From the NCBI GenBank assembly GCA_003427395.1, contig BFEA01000781.1, positions 155,334 through 219,333 on the forward strand: a DNA stretch of 64,000 nt, read 5' to 3'. This DNA is from Chara braunii. Lineage: Eukaryota; Streptophyta; Charophyceae; Charales; Characeae. The notes beneath the pieces were generated by a model. It was not told where the DNA came from. It searched no databases and was given only the letters and a program-made list of their open reading frames with translations. How positions within the stretch are numbered: position 1 is the first letter of the stretch; each line of letters opens with the position of its first letter. The position numbers and the translations under genes were made by a program. Positions 1-10,257 of this stretch are shown here, piece by piece.

Positions 1-17
1 ATGTGTATAAGAGACAG
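1..17 (+). other. Nextera/Tn5 mosaic-end adapter remnant
   Basis: The first 17 bases, atgtgtataagagacag, equal the last 17 of the 19-base Tn5 mosaic end used in Nextera libraries. This is library sequence left at a contig end and should not be read as genome. No second copy was noticed inside the window. Confidence 0.9.
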
Positions 18-430
18 TCTCCCCCCTCCCCTCCTCCCGTCCTCCAGGGGTATTTAGGAGAAAGGGGGTACTCGATGCGTGATCGTGGTGAAACAGAGGC
101 GCAGGTAGTGAGGCCCACAAGAGAGGAAGAGGGGGCGAGAAGAAGACACAGAGACGTTTAGGTGCGGGGGAGATAGAGGGAGAAAAGGAGGATGGGTATC
201 GCAAGCACTCGTTGAACGGCAAAGGAAAATCGTGGCTTCTGCTGCTGCAGTCACTGTGCCCTTCCATCGCGCGGCAGCACAGACAAAAACAGACCACTTC
301 CTGCAAGGCTTGGGATGAAATAAGAGGGATGGAGGGGGGGAGATAGTGATTTGAGGAGGATGGAGGAGAGGAGAGCGGGCGCATGAGAACGCCACGTAAA
401 AGAGCCAAGGACGGAGAGTAGGCTTCGCGA
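18..430. other. Purine-rich intergenic sequence, no gene seen
   Basis: Mostly G/A-rich plus strand. The minus-strand open frame here encodes only low-complexity Pro/Ser/Leu sequence expected from a pyrimidine-rich strand. No domain, RNA gene or transposon end is recognisable. Confidence 0.6.
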
Positions 431-456
431 CTCATCATCCTGCTCCTGCTTCTATT

Positions 457-558
457 CTAATAATAATAATAATAGTGAAAATAATATAATAATAATAAAT
501 AATAATCATAATCATAATAATAATATTAATAATATAAATAATAATAATAATAATAATG
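457..558. repeat. (TAA)n microsatellite, imperfect
   Basis: A run of taa/aat trinucleotides with a few interruptions, about 100 bp. Confidence 0.9.
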
Positions 559-565
559 TGATTAT

Positions 566-708
566 ATGATGATGGTATGTATGATGATGATGAGGAGGAG
601 GAGGAGGTGGAGGAAGAGGAGGAGAGACACAAAACGTTTTACCCAACATCTCGACATGAGCTGACGACAGCCATACAGCAGCCATATGATGTTAATTATG
701 ATGATGAT

Positions 709-739
<31 letters not shown>

Positions 740-801
740 ATGGACATGACAAGAGTGACATGTGGAGGTAGGAAGAGAGAGAGAGAGAGAGAGAGAGAGA
801 T
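566..801. repeat. (GAT)n/(GAG)n and (GA)n microsatellite cluster
   Basis: Two blocks of gat changing into gag triplets (about 577-625 and 698-741), then a pure ga run at about 774-801. The open frames here encode only Asp/Glu or Leu/Ile homopolymers and are artefacts of the repeat. Confidence 0.9.
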
Positions 802-858
802 TGATTGGAGGAGGAGGTATAGGGTATAGTCCGATCGATGCAGAAATTGACGGATATA

Positions 859-966
859 CCGTCTGTCCCCGAACATAACGCACCTTGAAGCTAATGAATG
901 TGTACAAGCCATCTTTCCGGTCCGGTACAGCCATAATGGGGGTGCGTTGTGTTCGGGGGAAGACGG
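859..966. repeat. Short foldback (inverted repeat), 26-bp arms
   Basis: Bases 859-884 are complementary to 941-966. By eye 23 of 26 positions pair and one further position is a G-T wobble, with a 56-base loop. The size fits a small foldback transposon or a small-RNA-type hairpin. Flanks show no clear target duplication. Confidence 0.6.
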
Positions 967-1181
967 CAGGCAAGTGGATCAATCAATCAGTCCGCTGGCT
1001 TCCTTTGCTTTATTTCCCCCCTCCTCTCTCACGGCATAACACTGTATTCACACCAGGACTTGTTTCGACTCAGCTAGTGTGAGTATGCCCTAAAAGAGGC
1101 AAACTGCAAAGGGTAGGATGCTAATCAAGGGAAGGGGAAAAAGGAATGAGGGAGAAAATACTCTATAGAGGGTTATTGTAA

Positions 1182-1325
1182 ATGTACCTGACCGCAAAGA
1201 CGGCCGACAAATTTCAACTTGTGCCTTCCAAGCAAACGACACGGGTTCGATTCCCCGCTATGTCTGCGACTCTGCGCAATTGCTTGCTTGCTTGCTTGCT
1301 TATTTCAATAAAGAAGAAGAAGAAA
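1182..1325 (+). mobile_element. tRNA-like SINE fragment (B box) with (TTGC)n tail
   Basis: gggttcgattcccc at 1243-1256 is a good RNA polymerase III B box or tRNA T-arm. It is followed by a (ttgc)n run at about 1281-1300 and an A-rich end. No convincing A box was seen upstream, so this may be a 5'-decayed SINE or a chance T-arm. Confidence 0.35.
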
Positions 1326-1549
1326 AGTGACAAAACAGTGGCCATAGACTGCTTCCTGCACACGCATCAACAGGATATATTTCAATAATACTTCTCCGCC
1401 CGCATGTACAGTTCTCCGTTGAAAACGCCCGCGCAAATTCCCCGCCGCATTTTTCTTGGGCCCAGGCTGCGCTCCTGGCACTCACTCCTCAGGGGACTTC
1501 TCCCCAGATCCGCCTTACGGCACCACCCACCATTCCGACCAGTCTGAAG

Positions 1550-1763
1550 AAGACAAAAAAAAAGACGACAAAAAAGAAGAAGAAGACAAAAAAGAAGAAG
1601 ACGACAAAAAAGAGCACTTGCCAGCCCAGAACGCGGGAACAAAACAAACAAACAAACAAACAAAAAGAACAAAAAGAACAAACAAAAAAAACATAGGAAC
1701 AAGCCCACAGTACGAAATGTTGGGGGGGGGGGGAAGAGGGGGGGGGGGGGGGGGGGGGGGAGG
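1550..1763. repeat. A/G-rich (GAAGAC)n-like tract and long G-runs
   Basis: A lysine/aspartate-like purine tract (1550-1700) leads into two very long G-runs broken by aaga (about 1722-1763). The G-runs could form quadruplexes. Similar runs recur at about 1922, 15788, 18155 and 18281. Confidence 0.85.
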
Positions 1764-1803
1764 GATTTCACGGGTGCACGTCGAGAATCCTTCCTGGCCA
1801 ATG

Positions 1804-1975
1804 CCTTGAATATGGCCGGAGTCCGTACCAGTCCTTGAACACGTGGCACTCCGTAGTATTCAAGGACGCGCCGATGCCTTGAACACGTGGCACGCCGGAG
1901 TATTCAAGGACGCGCCGAAATTGGGGGGGGGGGAGAGAGAGGGGCGGGCCGGAGTGCCACGTATTCAAGGACGAC
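1804..1975. repeat. Palindromic tandem repeat of about 44 bp
   Basis: Two adjacent units (about 1834-1877 and 1878-1920) share ccttgaacacgtggcac and gtattcaaggacgcgcc. Partial units lie on both sides. Each unit is itself palindromic (ccttgaa against ttcaagg) with a central cacgtg. Confidence 0.75.
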
Positions 1976-1989
1976 ACCCCCCGCGCCCC

Positions 1990-2490
1990 TCTCCTCCCAC
2001 CCTGCTGGCATCGGAATACCTTACCTATCCCCTCATCATGAATGCATACAAACGATGTTTGCGGTCAGGTTCCTCATCATAAAAGGGCGCGACGCGTACG
2101 GGGGATGGCGGGTACTTCGATTCGGTGAAGAAATGCAGGAAAGCTGCGCGAAGCAGGCGGAGGAGAACATGAAGATGCGGCGCGAAGACCCCAAGCAACA
2201 TTGACAAGCACTCACCTAGCGAGGTGGAGACAAGTAGAAGCAATTGGCCCCGGGAAGCGACGACACGTGTCACCACCGGCTATGGCGTCGACCAGAGTGT
2301 TGAGCAGGCAGCTATGGAGCCGACGATCTTGCAAAATGCTGTAGAGCAGACAGACCTGAGACCACACGCGGCGAGCTATCCCCACACAAAACGTCCAAAA
2401 GTACGCGTGGCAAACGACTGACGAGGCAACGCGGGCCGGCGCCGCGCGCGGCAGCGCGGGAAGTTTCAACGGTGCATAAGTGGCTCTTCG
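1990..2490. other. Intergenic, no gene seen
   Basis: Mixed-composition sequence. The short open frames on both strands lack recognisable domains. Confidence 0.5.
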
Positions 2491-2493
2491 TTT

Positions 2494-2740
2494 GCCAAAT
2501 TTTCCGCCGCGGTGAAAGCCGCCGATAGGTCAGAGGAAGAGACCGCGCATGAACCATAATTGTTGCGCGTTGGGACCAACCTGGTCCATAAGTGGACCAG
2601 GTTCGCACGGCCAGGTTCGCCAACTTTTCCGCAGGGAAAGGCCGCCGATAGGTCAGAGGAACAGACCGCGCGTTTACCAGACATAATTGTTGCGAACTGG
2701 GACCACCAACCTGGTCCATAAGTGGACCAGGTTTGCAGGC
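2494..2740. repeat. Tandem duplication (about 130 bp, two copies) each with an 11-bp hairpin
   Basis: Both copies share gccgccgataggtcagagga, accgcgcg/a and cataattgttgcg. Each ends in a perfect 11-bp inverted repeat, AACCTGGTCCA-TAAG-TGGACCAGGTT (2578-2603, and again 2708-2733). Confidence 0.8.
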
Positions 2741-2904
2741 CCGGGAATCCAACTCCCACCTCCGTGGCGCGAGCCGCATCCTTGCCGAATACAGAGCAGG
2801 CGTTGCATTCAACTTTCGGGTCGAAAAACTTGAATTTATTTATTTATTGAATTTTCGAAAACTGCATAGAGAGCTCGCGTAGGTTTTAAATGCCGATCTG
2901 ATCC

Positions 2905-3000
2905 CGCGGCCTACAGTAGCTCAGTTGGTAAGGCACAAAAGTGGCATTCAGGAGGTCTTGGGCTCAATCCGATCGGCCTCATGTACCTTCCTGGGCATTC
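2905..3000 (+). mobile_element. tRNA-derived SINE head
   Basis: A box tagctcagttggta (2917-2930) and B box gggctcaatcc (2960-2970) have the order and spacing of a tRNA-derived polymerase III promoter. The body does not fold as a full tRNA, so a SINE is more likely than a functional tRNA gene. The 3' end is not defined. Confidence 0.6.
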
Positions 3001-3121
3001 TTGGCGCCCGCCACCTACAGATAGCGCGTTGGAGGCACAGCGACTGGCCACGGTCCCTCTGCTACCGGCTGTCCCCTGGCCGGTGTCCCCCTCTGGGGGT
3101 TCCCTGAAGGCAGTAAAGGCC

Positions 3122-3293
3122 ACCCGGGGCTCGGTCCCACCTGCGCCGTTCCGTTGTAGGAGGATACCACGAAGCGATTGGCGGGCGTCCAGGGACCATC
3201 AATTGTGTCAATCCATGGTCCTTAGGCGCCCGCCATTCTCTTCGTGGTAGCCTCCTACAACGAAAATGCGCAGGTGGGACCGAGCCCCCGGTG
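3122..3293. repeat. Long foldback: 78-bp inverted arms, 15-base loop
   Basis: Bases 3122-3199 are the reverse complement of about 3215-3293 with roughly ten mismatches, so nearly nine tenths of positions pair. The loop is about 3200-3214. Transcription from either strand would give a long, almost fully paired hairpin, as in a young MIR-type locus or a foldback element. Confidence 0.8.
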
Positions 3294-3424
3294 TCAGATT
3301 AGACATAAGATTGATAATCCGATGATAATCCGATGATAATACCTCAAGGCCACCGCCCTTTAAAGAAAAATAAATGTCGATCTGATTCCGAGTTTGGGGG
3401 CGGGGGAGGGGCGGGCAGTTGATC

Positions 3425-3490
3425 GGCGCTGCGTTAGCGAGGTAACATGAAAATTTCACTGAATGCGAGTCTGGGACAGCCATAGCCGAG
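3425..3490. repeat. Dispersed repeat, copy 1 (second copy 19150-19222)
   Basis: The stretch with taacatg, atttcac, gaatgcgagtc and gggacagccatag matches 19150-19222 with few differences. The family is not recognised. Confidence 0.7.
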
Positions 3491-3891
3491 ATTCATCATC
3501 TTGGTGATAGATTCATTTTCTTGGTGATAGGGTTAATGCAAGGGGAGTGAGGGAAGTCTGAGCTAGATCCGTAAGCTGGGAAGCCGGGCCAACGCTATGG
3601 TCCCAATGTCTATGCGTATACCAAGAGAGAGCCCAACTCAGAGGAACCCGGCTAAAGGGAGACCATCAGGCGACACAACCAGGGTACTGTACAGGGTAAA
3701 GTGGTAAAAGAGTGACGACGTCTGAAGTGGGCAGAGTTGATCGTGACAAAGTCCGTGGAACTGCTAATGACGTCCATGAAGAGAAGTTTGAAATACCGTA
3801 GAGGAAGAGTCGCAATGTCGACGAGTTGAAATAGCAAAATTGGTGTGGATGAAATACTGAGAAGTCAAAAACGTGGGAAGAGAAGTCAGGG
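3491..3891. other. 3' flank of the chromovirus, LTR not recognised
   Basis: This lies downstream of the chromodomain on the minus strand, where a 3' LTR would be expected. It does not resemble the family A block that lies 5' of the element, so the 3' LTR is missing, diverged or truncated. Confidence 0.4.
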
Positions 3892-4374
3892 TCAATTGTC
3901 GTATCGAGCAGGACGACGACGAGTGCGTTGTGGATGCTCAAAAGCATCCGGCTGCTGTTGAAGGTCTGCCTCGGACGGAGCAGGCTCGACTTCAGCGATC
4001 TCCTCATCCGAGGGATAAGGAAGAGGGTCAGTGGGCTGAGAAGGAGCTGTCAACCCAGCACGACGAGCACGGTCATAGGCACGCACCAACATGTGAGCGT
4101 GTTGCAAGTGCTCCAGGGGCTCCCAAGTAGCCTCCTCGTCAGGGTAACCCTTCCAACGTACGAGATACTCAACGTGAGGAAGGTTGTCGTCGGTGACTCG
4201 ACGACCAATGATGTATGACACGAGGGATTCCTCGTGGCCGTCCACCATGATGGGTGGAGGGCGCTCGTATGGTCGTCCAACGAAATGCTCGGACGGTCTG
4301 CGATAGGGACGCAGTAATGAAACGTGGTAGACATCGTGCACACGAGTCTGGCGTAGGTAGTCGGGCAACTTCAC
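3892..4374 (-). pseudogene. pol: Integrase tail with chromodomain
   Basis: A 160-codon frame at the C-terminus of pol. It starts with the conserved KLPDYLR...VYHVSLLRPY segment after the GPY/F module. The chromodomain is VEYLVRWKGYPDEEATWEPLEHL at about residues 68-90, with the aromatic Y, W and W positions present. In chromoviruses this domain is thought to steer integration to methyl-histone chromatin. The C-terminal 65 residues are Pro/Glu/Arg-rich. This segment is open, but upstream stops separate it from any start. Confidence 0.85.
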
Positions 4375-5530
4375 ACGGAAGTTGACCGGGCTAGATGTCG
4401 TATTAAAACCGACGGCCTAGAGAATGCGGTATGGGCCAAAGAAGTGACGTCGGAACTTGCGAAGCGTATCCGCTTCGAGTTAAGTGGCGAGCGTCAACAA
4501 GCACATAATCACCGACTTTGAATGGATGATTCATCTGCGATCAATTCGCACGTGCGGTCATGCGAGTCTGGGAACCGGCTATGTGCTCATGCGCGGTCTG
4601 CATGATCGACGTCATATGTGTAACCCAATCATCCAGCGTGGGACAACTCGTGTCAGGGTGCAGATATGTCGGTCAAAGGAAGTCCGCGGGAACGTGAGGG
4701 TGATAGCCGAGGCCGCAATAGTAAGGCGACATCCCCGTGGTTGACAAGACGGTGTGGTTGTAGGCTATCTCTACATAGGCAAGATGGAGATCCCACTGCT
4801 GGTCGTCACAAACAATCTTTCAGAGAATATCTCCGAGAGTCTTGTTCGTGACCTCAGTCTGACCATCAATCTGGGGATGGTAAGACGAGGAGAAGCGGAG
4901 CGATGCGCCGTACACCTCGTGGAGTCGTCGTCAGAATCGGCTAATAAAGTGTGGGTCACAGTCAGATATGATGTTAAGGGGTTAGTCGTGGTCACACACG
5001 ACTCGGTCAAACACGATGTCGGTGACCTCACGTGCACTGATGGCATAGCGGCACGAAAAAAAGTGTGCGCGTTTCGTGAAGCGGTCGACGGCGACTAGGA
5101 TGGCATCATGACCGCGGGGGGTAGGAGGACGAAGAGGACCGATAAAGTCCATCGAGATGGACTGTCAATGACCCTCAAGGATAGGAAGAGGCTGGAGCAA
5201 ACCATAAGGCATGTGGTTCGCATTGTTCACCTCCTTACAGGTGGGACACTCTGCGACGTAGTCCATCATAAAGTCATTGCGCTTCGGCCAGATGTACAGG
5301 CGGCTCACACGAGCCAACGTCTTGTGGAAGCCCATATGACCGGCGACTGCCTGGTCATGGAACTCTGCTACTGCCCAGACACGTAGTTGTCCAGTGGAGG
5401 GAACACAAATGCGGGACTCTCTGATGCCCGTTGTCCTCGAGAGAGTAGTTCGGGACGGTCTTGCCACTCCAAAGGGCCGCATGGATGTCCCGATAGTCGG
5501 GGCAGTGACGGTACTGAGTGGGAAACTCAT
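4375..5530 (-). pseudogene. pol: Integrase (H2C2, DDE core, GPY/F), riddled with stops
   Basis: The HHCC zinc finger is GHMGFHKTLARVS... with CPTCKEV near 5220-5350. The core follows in the same frame: MDFIGPL (first Asp), DCDPHFISRF (second Asp) and DGQTEV (Glu). In-frame stops lie at 5165-5167 (TGA), 4982-4984 (TAA), 4931-4933, 4820-4822, 4673-4675 and 4541-4543 (all TGA). A frameshift near 4460-4480 leads to the GPY/F motif FFGPYRIL, followed by TAG at 4417-4419. The underlying protein is recognisable throughout, but it cannot be made. Confidence 0.8.
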
Positions 5531-5981
5531 CGGTCACCGAGTGGTGGACGGTGGTGACCGAGATGGCAGCGAGTTGGATCTGCTCCAGATCATGGTCATG
5601 GTGTCGGGATAAGGTATTTGCGACCTGATTGGTCTCACCCTTGATGTGCTCAGTGGTGAAACTAAACTCAGATAGGTCGTGCCACCAGTGAACCTGTCGA
5701 GGAGTGAGCTTCGACTTTGTCAGGAAAGCCTCGACAACAGAGTTGTCCGTGTGCACCGTGAATGGTGCCCCGCGCAGGTAGTGACACCAGTGCCGAGTGG
5801 CATAAACTACTGCGAGAACCTCACGTTCATCCGCAGTGTAGTTTATCTTGGCGGGCAGGAGCTGACAGGAGTAGAAGGTTATCGCACAATCACCTGAGCG
5901 TAACTCGACAGTGTCGTCGTCGGCGATGGTAGGAGAATAGTCAATAGAAGGCTCATCAGTAGTTGGACGAGTAGGCATCAT
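5355..5981 (-). pseudogene. pol: RNase H domain of the chromovirus pol
   Basis: This would degrade the RNA strand during reverse transcription. The order ITFYSCQLLPAKINYT, DEREVLAVVYATRHW, FTVHTDN and NQVANTLSR matches the Ty3/gypsy RNase H_like pattern, with Glu and Asp in the expected motifs. The ADALSR box reads ANTLSR. The frame differs from that of RT just upstream and drifts out of frame again before the integrase zinc finger at about 5440, so at least two indels are present. Confidence 0.75.
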
Positions 5982-7018
5982 GCGGGAAACAATGGTAGGG
6001 GTAGGAGGTGGGAAGTGAGGATGCGAGGATGAGAGGAATCAGGAGAGGAGCGGAGAATCTGAGAAAGCACTGCGCCTACAACAAAGTCTGACGCATCGGT
6101 GGTAAGGATAAAAGGGCGATCAAAATCGGGTAGGTGGAGAACCGGTGCACATTTCACCTCCTTCTTGAGGGCGTGGAAGACATCTTCGTGGAGGGGTGTC
6201 CAAACCCATTGCTGGTTTTTCCGAAGGAGGGTAGAGGTAAGGACATGCGAGTAGGAGGCGTAAGCTCGGATGAACTTACTGTAATAACTCGTAAGTCCAA
6301 GAAAACTGTGAAGCTGCTTGACGAATTTGAGGTCTGGCCAGTCCGCGATAACAGTGATCTTCGAGTCGTCCATGTGGAGACCCTGGTCAGACACGTAGTG
6401 TCCTAAGAAATTCAGTTTGCGCTTGGCAAAGCGGCATTTGCTCAACTTGGCGTAGAATCCATGTCTGTGCAAGCGGTCATGGACGTCGCGGAGGTGTCTG
6501 TGCTGCTCCTCAAAGGTACGACTGTAGATGATGATATTATCGAGGTAGACGAGAACGTACTGCTCCAGGATGTCCCTGAAGATGTTGTTCATCGCCGTTT
6601 GGAAGGTAGTGGGTGCGTTGGTGAGGACAATTGACATCACCATAAACTCATAGTGGCCGAAGCGGGATCGGAACGCTGTCTTCGGTTGGTCCCCTGCAGC
6701 GACGCGGATCTGATGGTAACCGCTACGAATATCAATCTTCGTAAAGAAGCGGTTACCTGCTAGGCGGTCGAACATCTCGTCGGAATGAGGCATGGGGTAG
6801 CTATTCTTAACCGTGTAGCGGTTAAGACCGCGATAATCAATGCAAAGACGGAGAGTTTCATCCGCTTTGTGAGCAAAGAGGACGGGTGCACCCCACGGGG
6901 AGCTGCTGGGTTTAATGAAACCCAGTCTCAGGAGCTCCTCAAGTTGACGCTTGAGTTCGGTGGCCTCGGGGATCGAGAGTCTGTAGGGTGTCTGGTGGTG
7001 AACACGATAGTCAGGCAC
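5978..7018 (-). pseudogene. pol: Reverse transcriptase domain, active-site YLDN
   Basis: A 346-codon frame covering fingers, palm and thumb. Visible motifs are LRLCIDYRGLN (residues about 56-66), FFTKIDIRSGYHQIR with D96, and the catalytic box VLVYLDNIIIYS at 155-166. The second Asp of YxDD is Asn161 (codon at 6536-6538), one G-to-A change from Asp; that residue binds the catalytic metal, so activity should be lost. FLGLTSYYSKFI and the start of the RT/RNase H connection follow. The first Met is internal; the domain continues upstream in another frame. Confidence 0.85.
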
Positions 7019-8048
7019 AAGTTGATGGAGTGCTCGACGTCGCGTATCGGTGGGATGCCGGCGTATGAGAAGGACGGTGGGAAAACGTCGTGGTACTCTC
7101 GAATGAGGTCACGAATTGCGGGCTCCAGGTCGGCCGTATAGCGTGCGAGTTTCTCAGCGTCATCATCGACGCGCGACGACGGGGTGGACTCGACGGACGA
7201 CGGTGGGAGGGAAGTAGAGATGAAAGTCATGGAGATAAAAGAAGGATCTAGCTCCAGAGAGATGAGCTCGGCGGAGGGACAGGGTGGATCATAGTGCAAG
7301 GGTTTCGTAACGTTCATCGTAAAGCAAGTGACGTCGTCCTGTCGGATGAAGTGAGCGAACTGCTGAGGCGAGGTGACGGTGATCATAGGAGATGGTGTGG
7401 GCACGAAAGGGTTTGGGGGAGGAGGAGCGGGGCGTGGTGACGCGGTGGTACCTATGAAAGGTACGCGATACGTCTGTCCACACTTCGTTTTGAGAACGAG
7501 AGTGTTGGTCACCCAATCGGCCTCTATGCTTTGGAACCGACGAGACCACGGAGTATCGAGAATGAAATCGTACCCTGTCTCCATCACATCGTAGAGGAGC
7601 GGTGGCGACGAGACGCCGGGGGAAGATCAGTCGGCTCGAGGGTGAGGAAGAAGCGGAGGTCGGTGACCGTCTAGTCGAAGAAGCACTGGGTTTTGTCATC
7701 TCTTAGGGTGACAGAGATGGAAAATGGGAGTCGGAGACCCTGTCGTGAGTAAGCGTGCTTCCTTCACCACTCGGAGTATGCTCAAGTCTAGAAGGGAGGA
7801 CACAACGTGCTCGTGAGTCGCAAACTGCTCGCTGCAATGGGCTGAGCGAATGGCTCGACGCATCGGTAATCGCGGAGAGGTAGGAGGGGAGACGGTGGTC
7901 TGCGAAGGCACATATGGTACTGCGATAGAGGGCTGAGTCCACTCTGTCGGGTCCTGTGAGACCTCAACTCCAGTAGCGAGAGGGGCAAACTGCAACGGAG
8001 ATGTCGGAAAACCGATGATGGAGGGCGCAAATGTACACTGCACGGTGA
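7019..8048 (-). pseudogene. pol: Protease region and pol N-terminus (degraded)
   Basis: This joins gag to RT. A frame starting near 7587 contains GYDFILDTPWSRRF, the ILGxxW-type segment that follows the retropepsin core, then a linker and the start of the RT fingers (IPPIRDVEHSINL). The upstream stretch (7700-8043) should hold the catalytic D-S/T-G motif, but none was found in any frame, so the protease is judged decayed. Frame changes occur near 7590-7700 and 7000. Confidence 0.55.
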
Positions 8049-9508
8049 CTAGGAGGCGCCACGGGGATGCGAGGCGTCGGGGGGGGACTGAGCACGACGC
8101 TGGCGAGAAAGCTCAACGTCGAGGGCCGCGGGGTAAGGGCACCGCGAGGAGGTATGACCGTCCTGGGGGCAACGCAAACACCTATGCCAAACCAAAATGG
8201 CCACGTGCTCCTCAGCAGAAAGGACACCGCGAGGAGGGACGAAGCCCTGAGGGAGGTCCTGCTGAGGGACCTCAAGGGGCGACGCGCCGGCGTGACCAGA
8301 GCGCCTGCGTGCCCGAGAGAGGGTGGAAAGGGCGAGCTGGAAGCGCTCGGCTATAGGGAGGGTACAATCCTCCAGGTGATAGTGGACGGCCTCGCAGAGA
8401 TCGAGGTCGTCGCTATGGTCACCTTCGCGCGACAATAGGGCAACAACGTCCTGCTCACCATACTCGAGTGCGCTAAAGCGGTGCGAGAAGTGGCGGCCCT
8501 GCTGCGCTGAACGACGGGGACGACTGTGGAAAAGGGAACGACGCTGGGAAGTGCCGTGAGAGAAGGAGGGAGCGAAACCAGTACACTGAGGCTGGGAGGA
8601 GGAAGCGGGATGAAGACGGACCCGCATCCGTTGATGGGCCTTGACGGCCTCGTAGGCCTGCGGGGCCGATGTGAAGTCATACCGCCACAACTCGGAGCGG
8701 TACTCAAGGGGAAGGCTGGCCAAGAAGTGATCAATGAGGGCAGCCTCAGGGAGGCCACATCGCAAATGAGGCGGGCGTCCCGAAAGACCTGGATGTAGCG
8801 GTCCAGGCCGACAGCGCCACCAGGGCCGGACCAGCGTGTACTGACGACACGCTCAAAGGCGTCGGTCACATCGTGTCGGGCTCCGAAGCAATCCTCGAGG
8901 AACGCCTGGAAATTCACGAAGGTCGGGGCCCGACCCTCACGAAGAGAGTAAGTGTAGAAATCCTCCTAGGCGGCAGAAGGATCGCCACGCAGGCGTGTGG
9001 AGAGGTGTGCCACCCACAGGTCAGGTGGGACGACCATGAGCTGGAGCGTGCGGGTGGCAGACTGCAGCCACCGAGACATGCGTATCCCTGTACCGTCATA
9101 CGAGGTAATGTCCGTCAAGCGGACGAGTGATGCGCTACCGTTATGGCGGCGAGGAGATCGAGGAGCAGAGGTCTGCGCTACGACTGAGTACGTCGGCGCA
9201 GGTCCTGTAGAAGGGGGCACAACTAACTGTACGTCCGGGCCACGTAGTAGAGCGGCGGGGGGAACAACTGCAGGCTGTGCGGGAGCTGCGGTAGAAAAGG
9301 TCGCAGCAACCGATGGAGTGGGCAAAATATAGGATGGAGGAGGAGGGGGTGCAGGGCGAGGGAAGCGAGCCTGCATGGATGGAAGAGTGGAGGAAGAAGG
9401 AGGTGCGCCCGAAGGCACGGCCACCTGTGAGGGTAGGGGTGGTTCAAGGCGTAAGAGGGCGAGGCCGACCCGGGTCTGGGCAAGCTCGGCCCATTTAGTC
9501 CCCGACAT
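8049..9508 (-). pseudogene. gag: gag pseudogene of the chromovirus
   Basis: The coat/nucleocapsid precursor. It reads from an ATG at 9508, through a TAG stop at 8966-8968, on to about 8770 in the same frame, then shifts frame (piece 8049-8765). The central part, with LIDHFLASLPLEYRSELWRY, is typical of the gag capsid C-terminal region. A CCHC zinc knuckle, CLRCPQDGHTSSRC (C-x2-C-x4-H-x4-C), lies near 8160-8200. The N-terminal 180 residues are Pro/Ala-rich with no fold evident. One stop and one frameshift make it non-functional. The capsid assignment rests on pattern and position, not a search. Confidence 0.75.
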
Positions 9509-9524
9509 TGTTCGGTTGAAGCCC

Positions 9525-10257
9525 CATTTTTATTTATGGACCTCCTTGTACTTGTTGGTTCCATAATCCCTTCCTCAAGTGCCCCATGCGTGCCGATTAT
9601 TCTTCGCCGCGAGATCTCATCTCACGGTTGTCGTTTACCGTCTTTATTTGCCTTATGCCAAAATCACTTTTTTCTAGTCCTTTGGGCTTATCATGGCTTA
9701 TTTGGCCTAGGCATCCTTATGCAGTCCGTTATTTCTCGGACTGCAATTACGGTCATTTTCCTAGTCCCACCGCCCTGTGGTGACCCTCTTTCCCTCGTCT
9801 TTTCTTGCGCCTTGAGCGCGCCGGGTTCTCCGGCCGCGGGGCCTCCAATCCATGGTTTCATTTAATTGTTGTAGGCGGCCCCCATGTTGGGCCCTTATCT
9901 TCTAGCGTCCTGCGGCCACCAGGTCGTCCATCCCTCGGCTCCCTTATTCTCTTGTCATCCATCGCGTCGCACTTGCTAAGTTTATGGGCTCTCGGGTCCT
10001 TGTCATGCCGAATTCAGGTGGCCCTCCGGCCTCACGCTATGTTCCTGTGCGCCCATGTCCTGTCGCTTATTCGCTTGCCGTTGCTGGTTCTTATTCCCTG
10101 TGGTACTCAGCCCAGGGCATCATTCCCTCCAACGGTCCCGTCGTCCTTTATCGTTTCTCTCTTGTCTCCTTACTCTGGATTTCTCTGTCGTGCACAATTT
10201 GACTATATGTCGGCTCTCAAGCGTCGGGGCGTTATTCGGGGCCCACTGGTCCCGACA
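9525..10257 (-). repeat. Family A LTR-like repeat, upstream of the chromovirus gag
   Basis: Blocks of this stretch match 26700-27060 and 55740-57514: ctcacggttg, tggcctaggca, gtctccttactct/cctct and ccgacaac. Read on the minus strand it opens with TGTCGG at 10257, as does the copy at 57514, which is a typical LTR start. It contains a stem around gcagtccg...cggactgc (about 9721-9745). It is probably the 5' LTR of the chromovirus, but its 3' boundary is not resolved. Confidence 0.6.

Larger units (their letters stand above)
3892..9508 (-). mobile_element. Decayed Ty3/gypsy chromovirus (gag-pol with chromodomain)
   Basis: On the minus strand the order is gag with CCHC knuckle, protease remnant, RT, RNase H, integrase (H2C2, core, GPY/F) and chromodomain, which is diagnostic of Chromoviridae-type Ty3/gypsy elements. 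Several frameshifts and at least eight in-frame stops show it is dead. Family A sequence lies immediately upstream of gag and starts, read on the minus strand, with TGTCGG at 10257. It is the likely 5' LTR, but no primer-binding site was identified between it and gag. Confidence 0.9.

Noticed and set aside
435-912. Asp/Glu-rich and Leu/Ile-rich protein genes
   Set aside because: They are translations of the (GAT)n, (GAG)n and (GA)n microsatellites on both strands.
3892-9508. Plus-strand open frames within the chromovirus
   Set aside because: All are shadows of the minus-strand gag-pol, with no motifs of their own.
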